Positions 1-7,558 of a stretch of 64,000 nucleotides of DNA are shown here, one piece after another (position 1 is the stretch's first letter; the number at the start of each line of letters is the position of its first letter). A program made the translations under genes and the position numbers. The DNA is from Pelagomonas calceolata (lineage: Eukaryota > Sar > Pelagophyceae > Pelagomonadales > Pelagomonadaceae), in contig CAKKNE010000004.1 of the NCBI GenBank assembly GCA_918797485.1, positions 1,364,001 through 1,428,000 on the forward strand, read 5' to 3'. The notes beneath the pieces are model-generated. The model was not told where the DNA came from. It made no database searches and saw only the letters and a program-made list of their open reading frames with translations.

Positions 1-389
1 AGGAGCTGTTCGCCCGAGGTGGCGACCCGATCGACCCGATCGGGCCGATGCGCTTCTGCGGCCGGCTCGCCGCCTGGGGCGATGCCTATACGAAGGCGAC
101 GCAAGGCTACTGGAAGGACACGACGACCGCGAGTGGAAACGACCTCGGGTGGCACAAGGACCGCTACTTCCTGGGCAAGCTGGCGCACGCGTCCTTCTAC
201 TCGACGGCGATGTCGCAGACGCAGGTCCAAGCCCTGTACCAGAGCTACCTCGACCACGACTTCCTGGCGACGCCCGCGCCTTCGGCGAGGGCGACGCCCC
301 CGCCGAAGCCCGCGTCCGACGGCGCGCGGGCGGTCGCCCTCGGCTCCCTGGCGGCGCTCGCCGCGGGCCTCGCCGCGCTCCTCCTCTAG
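1..389 (+). CDS. Partial LamG/concanavalin-like surface protein, C-terminal end
   Basis: The frame is open from the left edge of the window, so the gene starts outside it and only about the last 129 residues are seen. The visible part reads like the end of a LamG/pentraxin-type concanavalin fold: a segment GWHKDRYFLGKLAHASFYS followed by 'MSQTQVQALYQ', the usual strand-plus-helix ending of such domains, which bind glycans or proteins outside the cell. A Pro/Ala linker follows, then about 18 hydrophobic residues that end the protein with no basic tail, which suits a GPI-anchor signal or a tail anchor. The next gene but one on this strand (1842) ends in a similar hydrophobic tail. The fold call rests on pattern recognition. 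Confidence 0.6.
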   Translation, partial: ELFARGGDPIDPIGPMRFCGRLAAWGDAYTKATQGYWKDTTTASGNDLGWHKDRYFLGKLAHASFYSTAMSQTQVQALYQSYLDHDFLATPAPSARATPPPKPASDGARAVALGSLAALAAGLAALLL

Positions 390-526
390 GAGGGAACCTC
401 GCCCGCAATTTGACCCGCGGCTCCGTCCGACCAAGTCCCAGGACGTCGAGCTGCCCTCGTCCGAACTGACCCCCGCTGCACGAATAATTTAAGTAACAAC
501 TTGAACATTAAGGACACACACCACGC

Positions 527-1591
527 CTAGCGCGTGGCATTCCCCTGGCGGCACCACGCCCTCCCGAGCTCTCCGTCGACGGCGCTCGGCTCGAAGGCGT
601 GCTCGCCGCGCTTCGGGTAGACCGTCACCTCGCCGAGGAAGAATGATGCGCCCGCGTCGAAGAGGTCGATTCGCGCGAAGTCGAGCCCCCGCGCGAGGCC
701 GTCGCACACATCCCTGGCCTGACGGACGCGCGCCGGCGCGAGGCCGGCGCCCGCGGGCTGGCGGTCCACGGCCACGGGGAGGCGGCGCCCCGAGCGCGGG
801 TCGTGGAACGTGTCCCGCTTCCGCGCCCCCCGCGGCCGGCCGCTCGCCGCGTCGAAGCGGTGCGTCACGTGCTGGACGAGCGCCGTGCGGCCGCGGAAGG
901 CGAAGCACTTGACGTCGTCCGCCGGCGTCGCGCCGTCCGTCCGATAGACCAGCCGCTCCGCGACGACGCCGGGCGTCAGCTTGGAGTATGCCCACTGCGT
1001 CACGTCGTACATGGTCCGCGTCCAGCGCGCGCACAGCGTCGCGAGGAGCTCGGGCGTGACGCGCGACCCCGGCGCGAGCCGCCGCTCGCCGCAGGGCTTG
1101 TGGCCGACGACGCGGCCGCCCTCGACGAGGACGAGGCAGCCCGTCGTGTGGGTCGCCTTGAAGGCGTAGGCGTCCGCGCCGATCTCCGGCACGGCGCACG
1201 TCTTCGAGGCGAACAGGACTTCGGGCGTCCGGACGCCGCGCAGCTCCGCCCAGCGCTTGACCAGTTGTTTGTCCGTGAGCGCCGCGAGGACGGGCCGCCG
1301 GTCGCGGGCCATGCGCGCCTTGACCAGCTCATTAAACGACGGCGGCCCCGCGGCGCACGCGGGCGCCAGGAACGCGGGCTCGTCGGCGCCCGCCGTCGCC
1401 GCGCGCGCGAGGTGCGCCAGCAGCTTCGTGTCGTTGTTGCTCCTGTAGAGGTAGGCCGGCATGCGGTTCGCCGCCAGGGCCCCGACGGCGGGCGAGCGGA
1501 CCGCCAGGTCCTTCACGCAGCAGCGCAGGTAGTAGGCGAGGTAGAGGAGCGCCGCGACCAGTGTTGTACTGCGCGGGCAGCCCATGGTCAT
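527..1591 (-). CDS. TupA-like ATP-grasp protein with N-terminal membrane anchor
   Basis: This 354-residue protein resembles TupA-like ATP-grasp enzymes, which bacteria use in cell-wall and capsule polysaccharide synthesis. Family-like stretches are DKQLVKRWAELRG, a DAYAFKATHTTG segment with a conserved Lys, 'VTQWAYSKLTPGVVAERLV', 'DVKCFAFRG' and a C-terminal 'GLDFARIDLF...GEVTVYP' that supplies the acidic metal-binding end. I chose the ATG at 1591 because it puts a hydrophobic anchor (about residues 9-26) at the N-terminus. An in-frame upstream ATG at 1780 would add 63 residues with no family character. The family ligates carboxylates to amines or sugars. The substrate here is unknown, but a Golgi or secretory role in glycan modification fits the anchor. 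It is divergent from the gene at 1842. Confidence 0.7.
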   Translation of the reverse strand: MTMGCPRSTTLVAALLYLAYYLRCCVKDLAVRSPAVGALAANRMPAYLYRSNNDTKLLAHLARAATAGADEPAFLAPACAAGPPSFNELVKARMARDRRPVLAALTDKQLVKRWAELRGVRTPEVLFASKTCAVPEIGADAYAFKATHTTGCLVLVEGGRVVGHKPCGERRLAPGSRVTPELLATLCARWTRTMYDVTQWAYSKLTPGVVAERLVYRTDGATPADDVKCFAFRGRTALVQHVTHRFDAASGRPRGARKRDTFHDPRSGRRLPVAVDRQPAGAGLAPARVRQARDVCDGLARGLDFARIDLFDAGASFFLGEVTVYPKRGEHAFEPSAVDGELGRAWCRQGNATR

Positions 1592-1841
1592 TTTACGCGG
1601 CGTCGCAGTGCCACTTTTGCTCTGCACTCTGAGCTGGGCCAGACAGGTCAGGACAAGACAGAGAATTGCTCTGCAGAGCGAAGTCTCCGAGCGAGCCACT
1701 CGGGGACGCGATACGCAATCCCAGGCTGGTCCCGCAGTTGAACCCGCACGCAAGGAGCCCTGAGCTGGATGGCTCTCCACTCACTCAGTGTGCGAACAGC
1801 AAAGTGCCGGCTCACCGGTCGCGAACAAAAAAAAAGGAAGG
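1592..1841. promoter_or_regulatory. Divergent intergenic spacer
   Basis: About 250 bp separate the starts of the ATP-grasp gene (minus) and the proline-rich gene (plus), so it must hold both promoters. It is less GC-rich than the flanking genes and carries a run of A just before the plus-strand start. I see no recognisable core element. Confidence 0.4.
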
Positions 1842-3167
1842 ATGCGCCCCGCGACGCTGCTCCTCTGGGCAGCCTTCGCCACGCGCCCCGCGCCGGTGCG
1901 AGGCGTGGGCAGCGCCCCCAACCCGGCCCCGGCGCCCCAGCCGCGCCCGACGCCGCGGCCCGTGCCCCGGCCCACGCCCCGGCCCGTGCCCCGGCCCACG
2001 CCCCAACCCGTGCCGCGCCCGACGCCCCGGCCCGTCGCGCCGGCGCCGACGCCCCGCCCCGTGCCCGCGCCCACGCCGCGGCCGACGCCGGCGCCGTCCT
2101 CGTACGCGCCGACAACATCCGCGCCCTCGACGCGCCCGACGCCACGCCCGACCTACGCACCCACGACGCCGGCGCCGACGCCCGCGACGCCCTTCCCCAC
2201 GACGAGACCGACTTTGTCCTGCGACGAGGTCGCCAATGCTTCCATGGAATCGCTGCTCAAGGGAACCTACACGTCCATGGAGGACGCCTACGACAACGAA
2301 CGCTACGGCCACGCGACCTACGACTGCGCGGTGGAGCTCATCGAGAATCATCAACAGTACGACAAGGCCGAGCCGTACCTCTGGTGCGTTTTGGGCCATT
2401 GCGCCGGCTGCGACGATGGGCCGTGCCCGACGGCAGTCGTGGACCTGGAGACGACGGCGGAGTGCGAGAGCGCGGTTTATAACTACCTCGGCTTCGTGAA
2501 CCGCAAGAAGGCGGCGCCGGACTACGACCACGCCCGGACCTACTACGACAAGGCGCTGGAGCTGTGGCCGGGGAATTGTGGTGCGATGTCCTATATGACG
2601 GAGCTCCACCTGACCTTAAATAATGCGACGGCCGCCTCGACGACGCACGCGCGGCTCTGCGAGGAGTGCGACGAATCGTTCGCGGCGCCTTTGGTGGCCT
2701 CGATGGGCGCCTGCCCGTCGCCAACGGTGACGACGGAAGTCAAGGGCCAGGCGACGCTGGCGGGGCTGTCGCTGGCGGACGCGCAGCAGAACGAATTTGT
2801 TATCGTGGCCGCCCTCGCGGACCTCCACGAGGTTGAAACGACCGCCGTCGCCGTCGCCTTCTCCTCGTATACGCGGCGCCGCCTTTCCGGGGGCGTCGTC
2901 GTCTCCTACACCATCGCCTACGACGACGTGGCGCCCGCGCTAGCCCTCGACGCGGCCATGTTTGATCAGGCTCTAACGGACGCGGCTGCGGCGTCGGGCG
3001 TGGCCGACGTCTTCGACGCCGTCGAGACCGTGGCGTTCGGTGGTTCCGAAGCTCCGGTCGCGGCGGCGTCGGAAAGCGAGGAAAGCGGAGTGGTCAGCGA
3101 CGCCGCCTTCCGTCCGCTCGGTCGCGGGGTCCTCCTCGCGGCCGCGGCGGCCGCGTGTCTCCTCTAG
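1842..3167 (+). CDS. Secreted Pro/Thr-rich protein with TPR-like and SEA-like regions
   Basis: The protein has 441 residues if it starts at the ATG at 1842, which gives a signal peptide (MRPATLLLWAAFATRP). An earlier in-frame ATG-type start at 1788 would bury it. Residues of about 25-125 are a low-complexity stalk built from PRPTPRPVPRPTP repeats, encoded by a GC-rich minisatellite near 1940-2100. A region of about 130 residues with 'YDKAEPYLWCVLGHC' and 'YYDKALELWPGNCGA' follows, which looks like two or three tetratricopeptide helices with paired cysteines. A C-terminal domain has 'TRRRLSGGVVVSYTI', like SEA-type modules seen in many heterokont surface proteins. It ends in a hydrophobic stretch that could be a GPI signal. 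It is probably a cell-surface or extracellular-matrix protein. Function unknown. Confidence 0.7.
   Translation: MRPATLLLWAAFATRPAPVRGVGSAPNPAPAPQPRPTPRPVPRPTPRPVPRPTPQPVPRPTPRPVAPAPTPRPVPAPTPRPTPAPSSYAPTTSAPSTRPTPRPTYAPTTPAPTPATPFPTTRPTLSCDEVANASMESLLKGTYTSMEDAYDNERYGHATYDCAVELIENHQQYDKAEPYLWCVLGHCAGCDDGPCPTAVVDLETTAECESAVYNYLGFVNRKKAAPDYDHARTYYDKALELWPGNCGAMSYMTELHLTLNNATAASTTHARLCEECDESFAAPLVASMGACPSPTVTTEVKGQATLAGLSLADAQQNEFVIVAALADLHEVETTAVAVAFSSYTRRRLSGGVVVSYTIAYDDVAPALALDAAMFDQALTDAAAASGVADVFDAVETVAFGGSEAPVAAASESEESGVVSDAAFRPLGRGVLLAAAAAACLL
1940..2100 (+). repeat. Coding minisatellite for PRPTPRPV repeats
   Basis: Imperfect tandem units close to ccccggcccacgccccggcc encode the Pro/Thr/Arg stalk of the secreted protein. 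Unit length drifts in multiples of three, so the frame is kept. Such tracts expand and contract easily. Confidence 0.7.
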
Positions 3168-3505
3168 CCATCCCCCCCTGTTTGTTATAGTAAGTTGCTG
3201 GCCCCTAGTGAGCCTCTTCCCGATGGCGGCCCGGACTCCTGGAGGTCTAGTCCTAGTGCATCCATCCATCCGCCTCCCCAGTTTCCTAGCGGCTGTAGAC
3301 ATACTAGGGTTGCCTTGAGAGCTTTGCGTATCGCTCAGCGCACACAGCTGTGCACAGCGCCGAGGAGGGACAGAGAGCTCTATCTTGAGGTGCAGCAACG
3401 AGCAGCATCGCTCTCGGCACGCAGCTAGAGCCCTGCGGCACCAGTGCCTCAGCTTGCAGCCCAGGGCTGGCCCGAGCGCATCGCTGCAACGCTTCGTCAG
3501 CAATC
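3168..3505. other. Intergenic, no gene seen
   Basis: About 340 bp lie between two plus-strand genes. The region holds the 3' end of the secreted-protein gene and the promoter of the MYND gene. It contains short repeated 'ccatccatccgcc'-like runs. No gene or RNA was recognised. Confidence 0.4.
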
Positions 3506-4762
3506 ATGCTCGACGATCTTGAAAAAGAGACGAGAAGCACCGACCAGACCCTCGACCACCCTAGAGTGCTACTATTAAGGACGCAGGTCGCCACCGACTC
3601 CGCGCCCTGGCTGCCGACGGAGTTATACTTGACACAAGTGAAACGCGGCCGCTGGGGCGCGAACAAAGAACCGGCGAACCCGGTGCCGCCCCTCTTCGCC
3701 GAGGCGGCGGGCCACGCCTGCGCCGTGTGTGCGCGGAGCGCGTTGATTGGGGCGTCGATTTCGCGGTGCGGCCGCTGCAAAGTCGTACGGTACTGTTCGT
3801 CGCAATGCGCCAAGGCGCACTGGCCGGTGCACAAGGCCGTGTGCCAGGAGCTCGCGAATACGGCTGTGCCTGCTTGTAAAGAGGACTACGACATACAGCT
3901 CTCGCCGGCGGCTTCTTACTTTTATCGGAGGCGTGCGAGGTGCACCATCTGCCAGGACGCGTCCTCGAAACTGAGCCTGTGCAAGCGCTGTTTTGGTGCT
4001 GCCTACTGCGCGAAGTGCGTCACGACCCACCCGAAGGAGCACTGCGACGCGTCGATCCTCGAGCAGTGCTGCCTCGGTCTGATAAGCGACATGGGCGCGC
4101 CGCTGTCCATCCCCTCGCGGACGCCGTTCCCCTCCACCAAGCCGGATGGCTGGAAGGCCTACTTCGAGGCGAAGATGTTCGACTTCGAGGTCGATGCTGG
4201 GTTACTGGCTTTAGGTCCGCCGTGCGCGATGCTGACGGAGGCGCTTAGTTTACCAATCATCATAGCGGAGCATCTGCCACGACAGGCGTCCTTCGTCCAT
4301 GTTATTGGTGCGGCGCCCGCGGACCTTGTTGGCGTGAGGCGGTTCCGCGAGGTGTTCCGGTGGCGGCCCGACTTGTCGAGGCTGGCGGTCTGCATGGTCG
4401 GGCCCCTTTTGAGGCAGGTGACGGAGAAGCAGCCGCCGGAGGATGGCTGCGATAAGTTATTGGTGCTCGAGGCGCGCGGCGGGCCCTACGCTGAAGTGGA
4501 TTTGCCGCCTCCGGACCTCGTCGTTCTTTATGATATGGACGCGGCCGCGGTCGCGCTGCAGCGCGGTAAACCGGTGGTCGCGTTGGCGTCCACGAAGGAC
4601 GACGCGGACGCGATGCACGCGGCCCTATCCCGCCAAACGGACCGGCCGGTGGCGCCGCCGCGCGAGAACCCGTTCCGCGGCCTGCGGCCGCGGCGCGCCG
4701 CCGCGCCGGCGGCGGGGTACGTCTACGCGAATCACTGGGTCGTCGTCGCGGGAGGCGCGTAA
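3506..4762 (+). CDS. MYND zinc-finger protein, MSS51-like
   Basis: The protein has 418 residues. A MYND finger lies at about residues 72-113 (CAVCARS...SRCGRCKVVRYCSSQCAKAHWPVHKAVC). A second cysteine cluster follows (CTICQDAS...CKRCFGAAYCAKC...HCD), as in MSS51-type proteins. The C-terminal half contains 'VHVIGAAPADLVGVRRFREV', 'LVVLYDMDAAAVALQRGKPVVAL' and a final 'YVYANHWVVVAGG', which matches the MSS51 C-terminal domain. In yeast, Mss51 regulates mitochondrial COX1 translation. Algae carry many relatives whose roles are unknown, so I transfer only the family name. The first 50 or so residues have no clear feature and a later start is possible. Confidence 0.75.
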   Translation: MLDDLEKETRSTDQTLDHPRVLLLRTQVATDSAPWLPTELYLTQVKRGRWGANKEPANPVPPLFAEAAGHACAVCARSALIGASISRCGRCKVVRYCSSQCAKAHWPVHKAVCQELANTAVPACKEDYDIQLSPAASYFYRRRARCTICQDASSKLSLCKRCFGAAYCAKCVTTHPKEHCDASILEQCCLGLISDMGAPLSIPSRTPFPSTKPDGWKAYFEAKMFDFEVDAGLLALGPPCAMLTEALSLPIIIAEHLPRQASFVHVIGAAPADLVGVRRFREVFRWRPDLSRLAVCMVGPLLRQVTEKQPPEDGCDKLLVLEARGGPYAEVDLPPPDLVVLYDMDAAAVALQRGKPVVALASTKDDADAMHAALSRQTDRPVAPPRENPFRGLRPRRAAAPAAGYVYANHWVVVAGGA

Positions 4763-5016
4763 TTTTGTGTTGTCGGAGTGTCCCTGTGGTTGCGTCTTCT
4801 CCGGACTTTCTCCTCCGGGAACTTGAAGAGTTGCTTTGCTTAGAGCTAGGCCGCCTGAGCGCTACCCGGCCGCCGCGAAGAGTTAACATTTCAATGGCAC
4901 TTACTTCCTGCGCGACCAGCTGGGCCGCCGCGCGTGCTCGTGAGTGCCGGGCGTTCCGGGCGTTGCGAGGCAGAGGGAAATATCATCTCCGTCGGCGCGC
5001 GTTCTTCACGCGCAGA
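4763..5016. other. Convergent 3' spacer
   Basis: This stretch between a plus-strand and a minus-strand gene end shows no coding signal I trust. It should hold both 3' UTRs. Confidence 0.4.
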
Positions 5017-5430
5017 TCACACGCCGCCCTCGTCGGGGTCGAGCGGCCGCGGTTCGCTCGACGGCGTCGAGTTGTAGCCCGTGGTTTCGAACGTCCGCGT
5101 GGAACTCGCCGGCGACGGCGCCGGGCTCGGCGGGCTCAGCGTCCGCGAGATCGTGCCGATGACGCGCGCGCCGCCGGCCTGGGCCGCGATGAGGTCCTGG
5201 ATGCGCGTGCCCTCGGCGGAGCGGGACGGCCGCGGCCGCGGCAACGGCAGCGGCGGCACGTCCGCGGGTGACGGCTCGCGATTGAGCTCGGGGTTGACGG
5301 GCGTGCCGTCGCGGTTGAGCGGTCTCGGCTCGCGCGCCTTCGTGAACTTGGGCACGAAGAGCATGGAATGCGGCAGGTCGGGCGGCGTGTCTTGCGAACC
5401 GGCGGGAGACGTCGCGCGTCCTGGATCCAT
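5017..5430 (-). CDS. Hypothetical proline-rich protein
   Basis: This is a 137-residue open frame starting at an ATG at 5430. It is Pro/Ser/Arg-rich and looks intrinsically disordered, with a short ordered-looking segment 'GTRIQDLIAAQAGGARVIG' in the middle. I prefer it to the overlapping plus-strand frame because its composition is smoother and its start has a normal context. No family was recognised and there are no cysteines, signal peptide or membrane segment. It could be spurious. Confidence 0.4.
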   Translation of the reverse strand: MDPGRATSPAGSQDTPPDLPHSMLFVPKFTKAREPRPLNRDGTPVNPELNREPSPADVPPLPLPRPRPSRSAEGTRIQDLIAAQAGGARVIGTISRTLSPPSPAPSPASSTRTFETTGYNSTPSSEPRPLDPDEGGV

Positions 5431-6164
5431 GGTCGTCGAGCCGCGCGCTGATTTGAGCTCGGCGCGAGTCGTACCGTGCGGGCGGCGCTTCTGTGGCGTC
5501 TTGGGCGCTTGGCGCGTCGCGTCGCTGCGATTTGTTGCAGCTGTACCTTGTATCTATGGCTTTGTGCTTGCGGTTTGTCGCCCGCGTTTAGCTCTTTGCT
5601 GCGCTGCTGTGGTTTGCTGCGAAGGTCGACCTGCCCCGACCTTCTGCCAGCCTTCGGGAGCACGCTGGTGTCCGGTTGATAAAATGAGACTCGAGCTCTG
5701 ATGACAACCAAAATGCACTCCGCCTGTAGTTTTGTTGAAGCCCGGAAAACGGGCTTTTACACGCATCTAACTAAGCGATAGGCGCGGCAGACCGCTCGGA
5801 CCAACGCGCCAGTCAAGCTTCGCCGCCTGCCTGTGGCCGAGGCCCGGCCGCGCGCGACGCGCCGCTGCTTCCTGCTCTACGACCGCGTGTGCACGGGAAG
5901 CGTCCAAATGAAAGACAGGGAGAGCCCTCGCCCTGCACGTACCCCGAGGAAGACGACTGAGCAACCTGTCCTCGCTCTAGAGATGCTATACGCTAGCTCT
6001 CAGTGCTCTCCGCAAAGCTGGGGGTCGCAGCGGCTCAGTGCTGGCTTAGGAGTGGCTCGGGTATAGCCGCGAGTGCAGGATTTGCTGCCACGTCATCTCG
6101 CAAGCGATCGGCGCCGCTCGACAGCCACACTGTGAAAAAAAAGTGAGGGCCACCTGTGAGAGCC
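5431..6164. other. Long divergent intergenic region
   Basis: About 730 bp separate the minus-strand hypothetical gene from the cupin gene. GC content drops in places, and there is a short A run (about 6135-6142) just upstream of the cupin start. No ORF here reads like a protein, and no RNA gene was recognised. Confidence 0.4.
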
Positions 6165-7470
6165 ATGCGCATCTGCCCAGCATGCACCCGTGAGAACGAC
6201 GACGACGCGAGCGCCTGCGAAATCTGCAACGAGCCGCTCGAAGCAGCCGCGGCCGCTGCCGCGCCGGCGGCCGCGCCGGCGGCCGCGCCGATGAATGCCG
6301 TCGAGGCGTGGCACCAGGAAGGCCTGCGCCTCATCGCGCGGGAAACCGACGACCGCATGCGCACATTGCTGCAGTCGAACCTCGCCGCGCTCGTCGAGGC
6401 GCTGCCGCCCGACGAGGCGCCACCGGTGGCGACGCCGCGGCGGGTCGCACGGGCGCCCGCGGCGAGACGCCGCGCCCCGGCGCCGGCGCCAGCACCAGCG
6501 CCAGCCGCCACGCCGTCGCCGCCCCGCCGCCGCCGCCGCGCGAGCGACGACGTCGTGGGGGGTCGGACGCGCCGCGCACGGCGCGAGAGCGAACCAATCT
6601 TCGTCGAGCGCGGCTACCTTGAGACCTACCCGTCCGTCGATGCCATGATCGACACGTTCGTGCCGGCGTCGCTCTTCACGCGGCGCGCGGCGCCGGCCGA
6701 CGCCGTCCACCGCTTCCGCGCCCTCGCCGCTGCGTACCTGCGCCTCGATGTGAAGGTGCGGCAACCGGCGTCCAAGTATCCTTACAGCGGGTCGCGGCGA
6801 TGGCGTGCTGTAGAAGTACTCTCGACGTGCCGCGCAGGCGGTCTTCGACGTGCGCGCGTTCTCGTGCGGCCCCGGCGGCCCGGAGCTCCGGCTGGCCGCC
6901 GACGCGCCAGCTGATGTTTTGACATTGCTCGCGGCGCCGCCGGACGACGCCTACGTCGTCGCGTATCTGAAGGAGGAACTGATTTACGACCGGCTCGGCC
7001 TTGCGGCCGGGGAAGACGTCCTCGACGCGGTCCCGCGGCTCGGAGGCCAGGACGCCGGCGGCGACGCGGTCGAGGCAGTCGGAACGTGGCTGGCACCGAT
7101 GCCAGGAGGAAGAGTCGGCGGCGCGGACCGCTGGAGCCTGCCGGACCCCGCGGAGAGAGACTTGCAGGTCTTTTGGAGCGTCGGCGCCACGGACTCCGGG
7201 ACGCACCGAGACGAGACTGAATCTATCCTCATTGTCGTCTCCGGACGCAAGACGGTCCACTTGTGGCACCAACGCGCGCCGTGCGGCATCGGCGCAGGCG
7301 ACCGCAACCGGAGCCTTGATAATGAGCGGCCCGACGGCACACTCGTGCTCGAAGCCGGCGCCGCGCTCCACATCCCAAAAGGCATGTGGCACCGGATCTC
7401 GAGCGCCGCGGGAACGCTCGCGTTCAGCGTTCGCGTGGCCGACGCGACGGCCTTCGCCGCGTGTAAGTGA
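6165..7470 (+). CDS. JmjC/cupin-type dioxygenase-like protein with RanBP2-type zinc finger (two exons)
   Basis: I model two exons, 6165-6749 and 6838-7470, giving about 405 residues. The N-terminus is CPACTRENDDDASACEIC, spaced C-x2-C-x10-C-x2-C with an Asn as in RanBP2-type zinc fingers but lacking the usual Trp. Ala/Pro and Arg linkers follow. The rest is a cupin/JmjC-like fold: 'FVERGYLETYPSVDAMIDTF' at the front, 'SGTHRDETESILIVVSGRKT' with the H-x-D iron motif, and 'HIPKGMWHRISS' with the distal His. This is the facial triad of Fe(II)/2-oxoglutarate oxygenases. Without the intron, two overlapping frames break the domain. The substrate is unknown. Protein hydroxylation or demethylation are the usual family roles. 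Confidence 0.65.
6750..6837 (+). other. Predicted 88-nt intron in the cupin gene
   Basis: The sequence begins GTGAAG and ends CGCGCAG. Removing it joins the zinc-finger frame to the cupin frame in phase 0 and skips the in-frame stop at 6811. The junction reads YLRLD|AVFDVRAF. Splicing is inferred. The alternative is a one-base frameshift. Confidence 0.55.
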
Positions 7471-7558
7471 TATGTAACATACAAATAGAGGGACGGAGGC
7501 GCACTTGGAGGAGCCAGAGCTCGATAGCTTAAAGTCTTAAAAATCCGCAAGCAGCCTC

